A stretch of 43,578 nt of DNA. It comes from an uncultured Eubacteriales bacterium (GTDB taxonomy: Bacteria > Bacillota > Clostridia > Lachnospirales > Lachnospiraceae). The stretch covers positions 1-43,578 of the forward strand of contig ONBN01000013.1 of assembly GCA_900316115.1 (NCBI GenBank). The letters run 5' to 3'. Within the stretch, counting starts at the first letter, position 1, and each line of letters begins with the position of its first letter. A program made the position numbers and the translations under genes. A model generated the notes under the pieces. It was not told the origin of the DNA. It did not search any database and was given only the letters and a program-made list of their open reading frames with translations. Shown one piece after another: positions 7,181 to 16,878 of this stretch.

Positions 7181-9347
7181 TGCGGATCATCTCCCCAAAT
7201 GTCTCTTCACTTCCCACTATAGTTACACATTTTCTTGCCCTGGTAACAGCTGTATACAAAAGATTACGGTTCAGAAGCATCCTTGGGCCTGACAGGATAG
7301 GAAGAACCACAGCAGGATATTCTGACCCCTGAGACTTATGGATCGTAATCGCATAAGCCAGTTCCAGTTCCTCCAGCTGTTTAAAAGAATACTCTGCCCA
7401 TCTTCCATCTTCAAATTCTACAGATGCCATCTCGGAAAATTCATTGATCTCCTTCAGGATACCGGTGTCTCCATTAAATACGCCTACTCCCTTTTCTACA
7501 GGGATACCGTATTTGCCCCGTACTTCCCATTCCATCTGATAATTGTTCTTAACCTGCATCACCTTGTCCCCTTCACGGAACAGCTGCTGTCCGAATTCAT
7601 GCTCTCTTTTCCCCGGATCCGGCGGATTCAGGTATCTTTGCAGGATCTGATTCAGTCTTTCTACACCAAGAAGGCCCTTACGCATAGGCGTAAGTACCTG
7701 TATCTCAAAGGGTTTGGCTCCCACATATCTGGGCATTTTCTCCTGGATCAGTGCGATCACCACACGGATAATGATGTCTGCATCATATCGTTTCAGGAAA
7801 AAGAAGTCCCTGCTTTTATTATCCAGGGACACCTGCTCTCCACGGTTGATCTTGTGGGCATTTACCACAATATCGCTCTCGGATGCCTGCCGGAAGATCT
7901 TGGTAAGCTCAACCACAGGAAATGCCTGGCTGCGGATAATATCCCTCAGGACATTCCCAGGGCCTACGCTTGGAAGCTGATTCTCATCTCCTACAAGGAT
8001 CAGCCTTGTCCCTGCAGTAATAGCCTGCAACAGGGAGTGCATCAGGAAAATATCCACCATGGACATCTCATCAATAATGATCACATCTGCATCCAGCGGA
8101 TTCTGGGCATTCCTGTCAAAATGGACAGCCTGATTGTCATGCTCTTCATCCGGAACTCCATTCAGTTCCAGAAGCCTGTGGATCGTCTGGGCTTCATATC
8201 CGGTAGTCTCTGTCATTCTTTTGGCAGCCCTGCCTGTAGGCGCAGCAAGCCGAAGCTCTGCTCCCTCGCCTTCAAAAAAACGGATAATGGCATTGATGGT
8301 GGTGGTCTTTCCTGTACCCGGGCCTCCTGTAAGGATGAACAGGCCATTTCCTGCTGCTTCCTTTACTGCCTTTTTCTGCATTTCATCCAGAACTGTACCT
8401 GTCTCTTTCTGGATCTGGGCCAGTCTGCGCTCCACCAGCTTTTCATTCTCAGGACATTTAATATTCAGTTCATTCAGCATTCTGGCTGTATTCAGCTCGA
8501 CTTGATAATACTTGCTTGGATAAACCAGAGTGCCCTCTTTTGTCTCTTTTAATACCAGCTTCCGGTCAATAGCCATATCCATCAGATGCTTCTCCATATA
8601 GGAAGGATCCACATCCAGAAGTCTGGCGGCCCTTTGAAAAAGTTCTTCTTTTGGAAGATAAATATGACCTTCGCCTGAAGCTTGCAAAAGAGTATACAAC
8701 ATCCCACTGCGGATCCTGTAATCTGAATCTGTATGTATACCGATCCTGGATGCGATTTCATCTGCGATCCTGAATCCTACACCAGAAATATCTTCGGCCA
8801 GGCGGTACGGATTCTCCTGAAGCACACCGTAAACAGCCTGGCCATATTTCTGGTATATTTTTGCGCCAAGATTCAGGGAAATCCCGTATTTCTGCAGAAA
8901 TATCATAGCCCTCCGCATATCTGCCTTTTCAGTTACCTGGGCAGCAATCTCACGCGCTTTTTTTTCACTGATCCCTTTTATTTCCGAAAGACGTTCAGGC
9001 TCCTCCTCTACGATCCGAAGGGTATCTTCCCCGAAGTGCCGGACGATCCTGGCTGCCAGTGCTGCTCCGATCCCTTTGATCGCACCTGAACCAAGATATC
9101 TTTCCATTGCAAGACTGTCTTCCGGCATTTTTTCTGTATAACTGTGTACCTGAAACTGCTTTCCGTAAACAGGATGAGTGGTGTAAGTTCCCTCTGCTTC
9201 TATCGTCACTCCCTGACTGATAGATGAAAAACTGCCTACGCAGGTCAGTTCTTCCTCCTGGGTGCCCTTCACTACCATCACTGTATATCCATTATCATTA
9301 TTACGGAAAACCACATGGTCAATATAACCGGTAATCTTCTCACTCAT
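7044..9347 (-). CDS. recD2: RecD2-family ATP-dependent DNA helicase
   Basis: 767 aa. The N-terminal region includes helix-hairpin-helix segments (GIGAALAARIVRHFG, GVGFRIADEIA) typical of the RecD2/TraA group that works without RecBC. Walker A is GGPGTGKT at 341-348, Walker B/DEAD-like is IIIDEMSMVD near 425, and the conserved YAITIHKSQGSEY and LLYTAVTRARK motifs stand near the end. It unwinds DNA 5' to 3' and contributes to repair and replication. It starts 5 nt after the mreB-like gene with a weak SD. Its last 45 codons are read over the first 45 codons of comF in another frame, so its Ser/Asp-rich C-terminal tail (after about 722) may be shaped by the overlap. Confidence 0.94.
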   Translation of the reverse strand: MSEKITGYIDHVVFRNNDNGYTVMVVKGTQEEELTCVGSFSSISQGVTIEAEGTYTTHPVYGKQFQVHSYTEKMPEDSLAMERYLGSGAIKGIGAALAARIVRHFGEDTLRIVEEEPERLSEIKGISEKKAREIAAQVTEKADMRRAMIFLQKYGISLNLGAKIYQKYGQAVYGVLQENPYRLAEDISGVGFRIADEIASRIGIHTDSDYRIRSGMLYTLLQASGEGHIYLPKEELFQRAARLLDVDPSYMEKHLMDMAIDRKLVLKETKEGTLVYPSKYYQVELNTARMLNELNIKCPENEKLVERRLAQIQKETGTVLDEMQKKAVKEAAGNGLFILTGGPGTGKTTTINAIIRFFEGEGAELRLAAPTGRAAKRMTETTGYEAQTIHRLLELNGVPDEEHDNQAVHFDRNAQNPLDADVIIIDEMSMVDIFLMHSLLQAITAGTRLILVGDENQLPSVGPGNVLRDIIRSQAFPVVELTKIFRQASESDIVVNAHKINRGEQVSLDNKSRDFFFLKRYDADIIIRVVIALIQEKMPRYVGAKPFEIQVLTPMRKGLLGVERLNQILQRYLNPPDPGKREHEFGQQLFREGDKVMQVKNNYQMEWEVRGKYGIPVEKGVGVFNGDTGILKEINEFSEMASVEFEDGRWAEYSFKQLEELELAYAITIHKSQGSEYPAVVLPILSGPRMLLNRNLLYTAVTRARKCVTIVGSEETFGEMIRNEKQQKRYSSLDVRIRELSESSLSQTMSFMSSGDEGAEAADLSGV

Positions 9348-9352
9348 TCTTT

Positions 9353-10342
9353 CTAATCATCCATCCCTGACATGATCTCTGCATATTTCCCTGTGCCTGC
9401 AGCAACTACCATGATGGCGTCCTGTACTGTCAGTGCATTTACACCTGTTTTCTGCTCGATCAGATTATCCATTCCGTGAAGCAGAGCGCCTCCACCGGTA
9501 AGCACGATCCCCCGGTCTACAATATCTGCCGCAAGTTCCGGTGGTGTCTTCTCCAGAACCCCATGCACAGCCTCTACGATCTGTCCGGTAGCTTCCCGAA
9601 GAGCCATCCGTACTTCTTCAGATGTGAGTGTAACCGTCTTTGGAAGCCCGGTGATCACATTACGGCCCTTTACTTCCATAGTCCTTGGGGAAGCTTCCTC
9701 AATAGCAGTGCCGATCTTTATCTTGATGGTTTCTGCTGCATCTTCTCCTATAAACAGATTGTGAGTTTTTCGCACATAACTCATAATTGCCTGATTAAAA
9801 TTATCTCCTGCCACTTTAATGGTACTGGATACCACTACCCCGGCCATGGAGATCACAGCAATGTCTGTAGTCCCTGCTCCAATATCTACGATCAGATTGC
9901 CAAATGGTTTTGTTACATCCACACCTGCCCCGATGGCGGCTGCAATAGGCTCTTCTGCAAGAAAAACTTCTCTGGCACCTGCCTGATAGGTTGCTTCTTC
10001 AATAGCTTTCTTTTCGATTTCTGTTGTGCCGCTGGGAATACATATGCTGATCCTTGGCTTGCGGAAAGCTCTGCGCCCCATTGCCCTGGAAATTAAAAAT
10101 TTCAGCATTTTCTCCATAACTGTGTAATCTACGATCACGCCCTGGCGGATAGGCCAGATGACTTCCATATTAGAGGAAACATGTCCTGTCATCTGCTTTG
10201 CTTCTTCCCCCATTGCCTTTATTTTTTCTGAGTCTTTATCATATACCGCTACTGTAGGCTCCATGAGCACAAGGCCTTTCCCGGTAGAATATACCTGGCT
10301 GTTTCTGGTTCCAAGATCAATTCCTATATCACTTGCCGGCAT
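9353..10342 (-). CDS. mreB: MreB/Mbl-type actin-like rod-shape protein
   Basis: 329 aa from the chosen start. The actin-fold ATPase motifs are present: phosphate 1 DIGIDLGTRNS near residue 5, phosphate 2 NLIVDIGAGTTDIAV near 150, and the adenosine motif VLTGGGALLHG near 280. MreB filaments guide lateral wall synthesis. Several usual residues differ from Mbl/MreB (GTRNSQVY where GTANxxxY is common; EVIWPIRQGVIVDY where IRPLxDGVIADF is common), so it looks like a diverged paralogue. The start is ATG 10342 with GGGAGG 6 nt upstream; an earlier in-frame GTG at 10363 lies before the SD. mreC/mreD are absent and recD2 follows after 5 nt. Confidence 0.9.
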   Translation of the reverse strand: MPASDIGIDLGTRNSQVYSTGKGLVLMEPTVAVYDKDSEKIKAMGEEAKQMTGHVSSNMEVIWPIRQGVIVDYTVMEKMLKFLISRAMGRRAFRKPRISICIPSGTTEIEKKAIEEATYQAGAREVFLAEEPIAAAIGAGVDVTKPFGNLIVDIGAGTTDIAVISMAGVVVSSTIKVAGDNFNQAIMSYVRKTHNLFIGEDAAETIKIKIGTAIEEASPRTMEVKGRNVITGLPKTVTLTSEEVRMALREATGQIVEAVHGVLEKTPPELAADIVDRGIVLTGGGALLHGMDNLIEQKTGVNALTVQDAIMVVAAGTGKYAEIMSGMDD

Positions 10343-10374
10343 TATGAACCTCCCTTTAATCACTGCTTATTTCC

Positions 10375-10433
10375 CGTAACTACTGAATAGTTACGTTTTT
10401 CCCTATTATACGCAATTCCCCCTCAAAAAGAAA
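10375..10433 (-). promoter_or_regulatory. Promoter and leader inverted repeat of the mreB-like gene
   Basis: On the minus strand TATAAT (10410-10405) is a perfect -10 with a weak -35 TTTCTT (10433-10428) at 17 nt. Directly downstream, CGTAACTA and TAGTTACG form an 8-bp inverted repeat with a 5-nt loop (10375-10395), near the likely transcript start. It could be a leader hairpin or an operator. Confidence 0.5.
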
Positions 10434-10440
10434 GCGTTTG

Positions 10441-13284
10441 TTAGTTCAAATATTTGGCTACATACTGTCCGGTGTAGGAGGACGGGTTCTTTGCAACCTG
10501 CTCCGGCGTGCCACAGGCAACCACTGTACCGCCACGGTCGCCGCCCTCCGGACCGATATCTATGATATAATCCGCAGTCTTGATCACATCCAGATTATGC
10601 TCGATCACTACCACGGTATTCCCGCCTTCGGAAAGACGCTTCAGAATCTCCACCAGCTTGTGCACATCTGCAAAATGCAGGCCTGTGGTAGGCTCATCCA
10701 GAATATAAATGGTCCTTCCGGTGCTGCGCTTGCTCAGCTCTGCTGCCAGCTTGATCCTCTGGGCTTCCCCTCCGGAAAGAGTCGTGGAAGGCTGTCCAAG
10801 ACGGATATAAGAAAGTCCTACATCATACAAAGTCTCGATCTTCCTGTGGATAGACGGAATATTTTCAAAGAATGTAAGGGCTTCTTCTACAGTCATGTTC
10901 AGCACATCATATATGCTTTTGCCCTTATATTTCACTTCCAGAGTCTCACGATTGTACCGCTTGCCCTTGCAGACCTCGCAGGGTACATATACATCCGGCA
11001 GAAAATGCATCTCGATCTTAATGATACCATCGCCACTGCAGGCCTCGCAGCGCCCGCCCTTTACGTTAAAGCTGAACCTGCCTTTCTTATAGCCTTTGGC
11101 CTTGGCATCTGCAGTAGCAGCAAACAGATCTCGGATCTGGTCAAAAACGCCTGTATAGGTAGCCGGATTGGAACGAGGAGTCCTTCCAATAGGGGACTGA
11201 TCAATATTGATCACCTTATCCAGCTGCTGGATTCCCAGAATATCGCTGTGTTTTCCTGGGATCACCCTGGCTCTGTTCAGATCCCGTGCCAGGCGCTTAT
11301 ACAGGATCTCATTCACCAGAGAGCTTTTCCCTGACCCGGACACACCGGTCACACAGGTCATCACACCAAGAGGAATGTCCACATTGATCTTCTTCAGATT
11401 ATTCTCTGCAGCCCCACGGATCTTCAGGAAACCGTTTGGCTTTCTCCGCTCCTTTGGTACCGGGATCTTAAGCCTGCCGCTAAGATATGCCCCTGTAACA
11501 GATCTTTCATTCTTCATCAGATCTTCTGCTGTACCAATGCCAACAAGCTCTCCACCATGCTCACCTGCTCCAGGACCAATATCAACCACACAGTCCGCAG
11601 CACGCATGGTATCCTCGTCATGCTCTACTACGATCAGTGTATTACCCAGGTCGCGAAGATGCATCAGCGCACGAAGCAGCCTGTCATTGTCTCTCTGGTG
11701 AAGTCCGATACTCGGCTCATCCAGGATATAGGCGACTCCCACAAGGCCTGATCCGATCTGGGTCGCCAGACGGATCCTCTGGGCTTCTCCTCCGGAAAGA
11801 GTAGCCGTTGCCCTGGCAAGGGAAAGATAGTCAAGTCCTACATCAGAAAGAAATCCTACCCTGGCAACGATCTCCTTCAGGATCTGCCTGCCGATCAGCA
11901 TCTGCTGAGGTGTAAGCTGGATATCCGTAAGAAATGCTTTCAGCTTTTCTATTGATAAATTGGTAATCTCATAAATATTCTTATCAGCTACAGTAACTGC
12001 CAGGGATTCCTTCTTCAGTCTCTGGCCTTTACAGGTGGTACACGGTGTGATCCTCATAAAGCTTTCGTATTCCTGCTTCATAGTCTCAGACCCGGTCTCC
12101 CTGTACCGCTGCTCCACATTACGGATCAGGCCCGGAAATGCCACATCATAAACACCTTCTCCACGCTGGCCTTTATAATATACCTTTACAGAATGACCTC
12201 CTGTGCCATTCACAAGGATATCCTGTATCTTCTGCGGATACTCCTGAAATGGCGTGTCCAGGCTGAAATCATATTCCCTTGCAAGCGCAGACAGGATCGC
12301 ATAGGTAAAACTGCTTTTATCTGTGCAGGACTGCCACCCGGTCACTGCAATAGCTCCCTGGGAAATGCTTAATGATTTATCCGGGATCATCAGGTCTATG
12401 TCAAACTCCATCTTATAGCCTAATCCCAGACAATCCGGGCAGGCACCAAACGGATTATTAAAGGAAAAGCTTCTTGGCTCGATCTCATCAATGCTGATCC
12501 CACAGTCCGGGCAGGAAAAGCTCTGGCTGAAATTAAGATACTTGCCATCCATGGTATCTACCACCAAAAGTCCGTCAGAAAGTCCCAGCACTGTCTCAAT
12601 GGAGTCTGCCAGACGCTTCTGGATCCCATCCTTTACGATCAGTCGGTCTACAATAATGGCAATATTATGCTTAATATTCTTGTCCAGCTTGATCTCCTCA
12701 GACAGTTCATAAACACTTCTGTCGATCTCGGCACGCACATAACCGCTTTTCTTAGCCTGCTCCAGAAGCTTGGCATGAGTCCCCTTTCTCCCACGGACAA
12801 CAGGCGCCAGCAGCTGGATCTTCGTCCGCTCCGGCAGAGTCATGATCTGGTCTACCATCTGGTCTACCGTCTGCTTCCTGATCTCCTTACCACACTTAGG
12901 ACAATGAGGAATCCCCACTCTGGCATACAAAAGCCTGAAATAATCATAGATCTCCGTCACTGTACCTACTGTGGACCTAGGGTTCCTGTTGGTAGACTTC
13001 TGATCAATGGAAATAGCAGGGGGCAGGCCTTCTATGCTCTCTACATCCGGCTTCTCCATCTGTCCCAGGAACTGTCTGGCATAAGAAGACAGAGATTCCA
13101 TATATCTTCTTTGTCCCTCTGCATAAATGGTATCAAAGGCAAGTGAAGATTTACCGGATCCGCTAAGTCCGGTAAGTACTACAAACTCTCCCCTTGGAAT
13201 ATCCACATTCAGATTCTTCAGGTTATTTTCATTGGCTCCCCGAATGCGGATAAACTGTTTTTTATTATTCTGATCTATAGCCAT
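10441..13284 (-). CDS. uvrA: Excinuclease ABC subunit A
   Basis: 947 aa, the standard UvrA length. Two ABC ATPase halves are visible, each with a Walker A (GLSGSGKSS near residue 38, GVSGSGKSS in the second half) and an LSGGEAQRI signature. Zinc-binding CxxC pairs occur (CPDC...CPDC; CEAC...CEVC). It recognises bulky DNA lesions with UvrB in nucleotide excision repair. ATG 13284 has AGGAGG 5 nt upstream. uvrB and uvrC are not in the window. The promoter carries two LexA-type boxes, which fits SOS induction. Confidence 0.97.
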   Translation of the reverse strand: MAIDQNNKKQFIRIRGANENNLKNLNVDIPRGEFVVLTGLSGSGKSSLAFDTIYAEGQRRYMESLSSYARQFLGQMEKPDVESIEGLPPAISIDQKSTNRNPRSTVGTVTEIYDYFRLLYARVGIPHCPKCGKEIRKQTVDQMVDQIMTLPERTKIQLLAPVVRGRKGTHAKLLEQAKKSGYVRAEIDRSVYELSEEIKLDKNIKHNIAIIVDRLIVKDGIQKRLADSIETVLGLSDGLLVVDTMDGKYLNFSQSFSCPDCGISIDEIEPRSFSFNNPFGACPDCLGLGYKMEFDIDLMIPDKSLSISQGAIAVTGWQSCTDKSSFTYAILSALAREYDFSLDTPFQEYPQKIQDILVNGTGGHSVKVYYKGQRGEGVYDVAFPGLIRNVEQRYRETGSETMKQEYESFMRITPCTTCKGQRLKKESLAVTVADKNIYEITNLSIEKLKAFLTDIQLTPQQMLIGRQILKEIVARVGFLSDVGLDYLSLARATATLSGGEAQRIRLATQIGSGLVGVAYILDEPSIGLHQRDNDRLLRALMHLRDLGNTLIVVEHDEDTMRAADCVVDIGPGAGEHGGELVGIGTAEDLMKNERSVTGAYLSGRLKIPVPKERRKPNGFLKIRGAAENNLKKINVDIPLGVMTCVTGVSGSGKSSLVNEILYKRLARDLNRARVIPGKHSDILGIQQLDKVINIDQSPIGRTPRSNPATYTGVFDQIRDLFAATADAKAKGYKKGRFSFNVKGGRCEACSGDGIIKIEMHFLPDVYVPCEVCKGKRYNRETLEVKYKGKSIYDVLNMTVEEALTFFENIPSIHRKIETLYDVGLSYIRLGQPSTTLSGGEAQRIKLAAELSKRSTGRTIYILDEPTTGLHFADVHKLVEILKRLSEGGNTVVVIEHNLDVIKTADYIIDIGPEGGDRGGTVVACGTPEQVAKNPSSYTGQYVAKYLN

Positions 13285-13356
13285 AGCTGCCTCCTGTATT
13301 TTCTAATTCTTAGTAACTTTTCAACCTTTTTACAGTTACCGTCTGTTAAATCAAAC

Positions 13357-13370
13357 AAAACAAATGTTCG
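13357..13370 (-). promoter_or_regulatory. LexA (SOS) box, distal copy in the uvrA leader
   Basis: Minus-strand CGAACATTTGTTTT agrees with the Firmicute SOS box (CGAAC-N4-GTTCG) in the left arm and largely in the right. It lies just downstream of the uvrA -10 and forms an inverted pair with the second box at 13397-13410 (16 of 17 bases match between the arms). Confidence 0.7.
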
Positions 13371-13385
13371 TGTTTCATTTTGTTT

Positions 13386-13414
13386 AGCATAGCACACGAA
13401 CATCTGTTTTGCAA
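13386..13414 (-). promoter_or_regulatory. uvrA promoter
   Basis: Minus strand: -35 TTGCAA (13414-13409), 17-nt spacer, -10 TATGCT (13391-13386). The spacer is mostly occupied by a LexA-type box, so repressor binding would block polymerase. The leader to the uvrA start codon is about 95 nt. Confidence 0.65.
13397..13410 (+). promoter_or_regulatory. LexA (SOS) box inside the uvrA promoter spacer
   Basis: CGAACATCTGTTTT on the plus strand matches the Bacillus-type SOS box consensus at the GAAC and most of the GTT arm. It sits between the -35 and -10 of uvrA. lexA itself is not in the window. Confidence 0.75.
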
Positions 13415-13441
13415 GGGTCTGTTTTCAATTATGCCCCAAAT

Positions 13442-14563
13442 CTACAGCAAAAAATCCGCCATCACAGTATTACTTACATGGATCCCCCTCCTGGAAAGGA
13501 AAACCCTCCCATTCTCTTCTTTTAGCAGAGAAAGATCTTTGTATTTACGGATCACAGCCCCATAGATTTCCTCCATGGAAACACCAAATCTTTGTAAAAA
13601 TTCTTCTTTTGAAACACCGGCCCGCAGCCGAAGCCCAAGAAACATAAACTCCTCCATCTGATCCTGGCTGGTAAGCCTGACCTGATCTTCCCGGATATTG
13701 TCAGGGAAATCTGAATTCCTGCTGGCATCTGTATATCTGTCCAGAGAGACAGTATTGGTAAACCTGCAGCCATCCATCAAAGAAGCCGCCCCAAGTCCCA
13801 ATCCAAGATAGGGAACGCCTGTCCAATAACCAATATTGTGGGTACAGGCTTTGCCAGGTCTGGCATAATTGGAAATCTCATACTGTTCAAAGCCATACTC
13901 ACCAAGGATCCGCTCTGTGTCTTCATACATCTGATATTCTGTGTCTTCATCCGGCAGATCCAGCTGTCTTGTGGCAAAAGGAGTTCCTTCTTCAATGATC
14001 AGGCTGTATGCAGAAATATGTTCCGGATTTAACGCAGCCACTGTACGCAGGTTCTTTTCCCATCCCGCCCTGGTCTGCCCTGGAATCCCAAACATCAGAT
14101 CCACATTTACATTATCAAAGCCAGCTTCCCTGGCCATCTGGTAGCTTTCAAGGAACTGGGAATAATCGTGGATCCTGCCCAGGCTGGCAAGCTCTGTGCC
14201 GTCTGGCGACTGCAGGCCCAGGCTTAGACGGTTCACACCATTTTGATGGCAGGTTCGCAGCTTTTCCATGGTAAGTGTGCCAGGATTGGTTTCCATGGTT
14301 ACTTCTGCCTCTTTTTCTATATGAAAGCTTTCATACAGTGCATTTAAAATTTTCTTTAACAGATCTGCTTCTAATAAAGAAGGGGTTCCGCCTCCAATAA
14401 AAACAGAGGACACAGGTTCTTTACGCCTGCCGCCCTCTGTCTGAATCTCATATAGAAGTGCCTGTACATACTGTTCCTGTGTATTTCTTCCTGCAGGTGC
14501 AGAAAGGAAGTCACAATAATCGCATTTCTTTACACAAAAAGGAATATGAACATATAATTCCAT
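13442..14563 (-). CDS. hemW: HemW-type radical SAM protein (heme chaperone family)
   Basis: 373 aa from ATG 14563. The radical SAM cluster motif CxxxCxxC is at Cys10, Cys14 and Cys17 (CVKKCDYCDF). The position after Cys17 that is Cys in true HemN is Phe here, which marks HemW rather than coproporphyrinogen dehydrogenase. The motifs GGGTPSLL and NPGT follow. HemW binds heme and delivers it to membrane proteins in studied bacteria. The gene starts 4 nt after the preceding gene, whose TAA overlaps the SD region; an ATG at 14581 is an alternative start. The position after lepA matches Bacillus. The hrcA–grpE–dnaK genes that often follow are absent; uvrA is next. Confidence 0.92.
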   Translation of the reverse strand: MELYVHIPFCVKKCDYCDFLSAPAGRNTQEQYVQALLYEIQTEGGRRKEPVSSVFIGGGTPSLLEADLLKKILNALYESFHIEKEAEVTMETNPGTLTMEKLRTCHQNGVNRLSLGLQSPDGTELASLGRIHDYSQFLESYQMAREAGFDNVNVDLMFGIPGQTRAGWEKNLRTVAALNPEHISAYSLIIEEGTPFATRQLDLPDEDTEYQMYEDTERILGEYGFEQYEISNYARPGKACTHNIGYWTGVPYLGLGLGAASLMDGCRFTNTVSLDRYTDASRNSDFPDNIREDQVRLTSQDQMEEFMFLGLRLRAGVSKEEFLQRFGVSMEEIYGAVIRKYKDLSLLKEENGRVFLSRRGIHVSNTVMADFLL

Positions 14564-14567
14564 TTTT

Positions 14568-14993
14568 TTATTCTGCTCCATCTGTACTGCTGTCTCCATT
14601 TGTACCTGAAGTATCACTGCCCTCTCCGGTACCATTATTGTCTGTGGCACTGGTGCTATCTGTCTTTGTGCTGCTGCCCTTTTCTTTCTGCACCAGATAC
14701 TCATTAACCATGGTAACATTGCCATTGGTAACAGCTGCATCACTGCTTACCTGTCTTGGAACCTCTGTAGGTGTTGGGGAGGGAGCAACGGTAATGGTCA
14801 TAACGCCCATGGAACTTTCATCCTGAGTGCCGGAAGACTTCTTGCTGCAGGCACATTTGCCTATAAAGATCACGATCAACAGCAGTCCTACGGCCATAAC
14901 CCCGCCACGGATCCACAGCTGACGGTTTCGTTTTATGCTCTTTTTTATTGAATATGAAATCCTTTTCAGGATTTGCAGAATATTTTCTTTCAT
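14568..14993 (-). CDS. Small single-pass membrane protein, unknown function
   Basis: 141 aa. A basic N-terminus (ILKRISYSIKKSIKRNRQLWIRG) precedes one transmembrane helix at about 32-46, then a Cys-containing CACSKK and a Ser/Thr/Gly/Asp-rich low-complexity tail, presumably outside the cell. No family recognised. GGAGG 6 nt before ATG 14993 supports translation, 21 nt after lepA and 4 nt before hemW, so it is embedded in the gpr–hemW operon. The low-complexity tail suggests a linker or a cell-surface part. In Bacillus no gene lies at this place. Confidence 0.75.
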   Translation of the reverse strand: MKENILQILKRISYSIKKSIKRNRQLWIRGGVMAVGLLLIVIFIGKCACSKKSSGTQDESSMGVMTITVAPSPTPTEVPRQVSSDAAVTNGNVTMVNEYLVQKEKGSSTKTDSTSATDNNGTGEGSDTSGTNGDSSTDGAE

Positions 14994-15014
14994 TGTATTC
15001 CTCCATGCAGAGCT

Positions 15015-16823
15015 TTAATTCTCGTCCAGCTTCAGAACGCTCATAAATGCCTTCTGCGGGATCTCTACATTTCCCACCTGACGCATTCTCTTCTTGCCTT
15101 CCTTCTGCTTCTCAAGAAGCTTCTTCTTACGGGAAATATCACCGCCATAACACTTGGCAAGCACATCCTTACGCATGGCCTTTACCGTCTCCCTTGCAAT
15201 GATCTTGCTGCCAATGGCTGCCTGGATCGGGATTTCAAAAAGCTGTCTTGGTATCTCATCCTTCAGCTTCTCGCACATCTTCCTGCCTCTCTCATAAGCA
15301 GTATCTGCATGGACAATAAATGACAGTGCATCCACTTCTTCTTTATTTACAAGAATATCCAGCTTCACAAGCTCACTGCGCTCATATCCGCATAACTCAT
15401 AATCCAGGGACGCATAGCCTCTGGAACGTGATTTCAATGCATCAAAGAAATCATAAATGATCTCATTCAGCGGCAGCTTGTACTTCAGAAGTGCTCTTGT
15501 TTCCTCCATGTACTCCATACCGCCGTACTGTCCACGACGCTCCTGGCAAAGATCCATGATCGCACCGATAAACTCTGTAGTCACCATGATCTCCGCCTGT
15601 ACCATAGGCTCTTCCATAAACTCGATCTCTGAAGGATCCGGAAGATTGGTAGGATTGGTCAGGTCGATCACCTCACCATTTGTCTTATGGACTTTGTAAA
15701 TAACACTGGGCGCTGTTGTAACCAGATCCAGATTATACTCTCTTTCCAGACGCTCCTGGATGATCTCCAGATGGAGCAGTCCCAAAAATCCGCAGCGGAA
15801 TCCAAAGCCCAGAGCAACAGATGTCTCAGGCTCATAAAACAGGGAAGCATCATTCAGCTGCAGTTTTTCCAGTGCATCCCTCAGGTCTCCGTATTTTGCT
15901 CCGTCAGCCGGATACAGTCCACAGTAAACCATAGGATTTACTTTCTTATAGCCAGGCAGTGCTTCCTCACATGGGCGGTTATGGTCAGTGACCGTATCAC
16001 CAACACGGGTATCCCGCACATTCTTGATACTTGCTGTAATATATCCAACCATACCTGCGCTCAGTTCCTCGCAGGGAATAAACTGTCCCGGGCCAAAATA
16101 TCCAACCTCAACAACCTCTGCCGTAAAGCCGGTAGCCATCATACGGATGGTGGTTCCCTTACGCACCCGTCCATCCATCAGTCGGCAAAATACAATAACG
16201 CCTTTATAGGCATCATAAACAGAATCAAAGATCAGAGCCTTCAGTGGTGCATCCGGATCTCCTTCAGGTGCAGGGATCTTCTCCACAATGCTCTCCAGAA
16301 CCTGTTCCACATTCAGTCCTGTCTTGGCAGAGATCTTAGGTGCATCCTGTGCCTCAAGGCCGATCACATCCTCGATCTCATTGATCACACGCTCAGGCTG
16401 TGCACTTGGCAGATCGATCTTATTGATCACAGGGATCACTTCCAGGTCATGATCCAGCGCCATATATACATTGGCAAGAGTCTGTGCCTCGATCCCCTGT
16501 GCGGCATCTACTACAAGAACCGCACCGTCACAGGCTGCTAGACTTCGGGAAACCTCATAGTTAAAGTCCACATGCCCCGGTGTGTCGATCAGGTTAAAAA
16601 TATACTCTTCTCCGTCTTTTGCTTTATATACAATACGCACTGCCTGGGATTTGATGGTAATGCCTCGCTCACGTTCAAGCTCCATATTGTCAAGAACCTG
16701 CGCCTGCATCTCACGCTCTGTAAGAAGGCCGGTCATCTCAATGATCCGGTCTGCCAGCGTGGATTTCCCATGGTCGATATGTGCGATAATACAAAAATTC
16801 CGTATCTTACTCTGGTCTGTCAT
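15015..16823 (-). CDS. lepA: Elongation factor 4 (LepA), ribosomal back-translocase GTPase
   Basis: 602 aa. GTPase motifs: AHIDHGKST near residue 12, DTPGH and NKID. The LepA-specific C-terminal domain ends in [19 protein letters not shown]. The factor acts on stalled or mispositioned ribosomes and in ribosome assembly. The start ATG 16823 ([10 protein letters not shown]) has GAGGAGG 10 nt upstream; the frame stays open for 22 codons further up but without conservation. It follows spoIIP by 55 nt in the conserved gpr–spoIIP–lepA–hemW order. Confidence 0.97.
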   Translation of the reverse strand: MTDQSKIRNFCIIAHIDHGKSTLADRIIEMTGLLTEREMQAQVLDNMELERERGITIKSQAVRIVYKAKDGEEYIFNLIDTPGHVDFNYEVSRSLAACDGAVLVVDAAQGIEAQTLANVYMALDHDLEVIPVINKIDLPSAQPERVINEIEDVIGLEAQDAPKISAKTGLNVEQVLESIVEKIPAPEGDPDAPLKALIFDSVYDAYKGVIVFCRLMDGRVRKGTTIRMMATGFTAEVVEVGYFGPGQFIPCEELSAGMVGYITASIKNVRDTRVGDTVTDHNRPCEEALPGYKKVNPMVYCGLYPADGAKYGDLRDALEKLQLNDASLFYEPETSVALGFGFRCGFLGLLHLEIIQERLEREYNLDLVTTAPSVIYKVHKTNGEVIDLTNPTNLPDPSEIEFMEEPMVQAEIMVTTEFIGAIMDLCQERRGQYGGMEYMEETRALLKYKLPLNEIIYDFFDALKSRSRGYASLDYELCGYERSELVKLDILVNKEEVDALSFIVHADTAYERGRKMCEKLKDEIPRQLFEIPIQAAIGSKIIARETVKAMRKDVLAKCYGGDISRKKKLLEKQKEGKKRMRQVGNVEIPQKAFMSVLKLDEN

Positions 16824-16878
16824 TCCAGACAATCCTCCTCTTTTTTGCGCTCTTTTTTGATTATAGCACAGCTTCCGC

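Noticed and set aside
7338-8552. 404-codon plus-strand open frame opposite recD2
   Set aside because: It is a shadow of a well-conserved helicase on the other strand; composition (Cys/His/Leu-rich) is typical of antisense frames.
10342-10363. Longer N-terminus for the MreB-like protein from a GTG start
   Set aside because: The GTG lies before the GGGAGG that serves the ATG at 10342, and MreB proteins start near the DIGIDLG motif.
14563-14743. Extended HemW N-terminus of 60 residues
   Set aside because: HemW proteins begin just before HIPFC; the extension is read over the preceding small membrane-protein gene in another frame.
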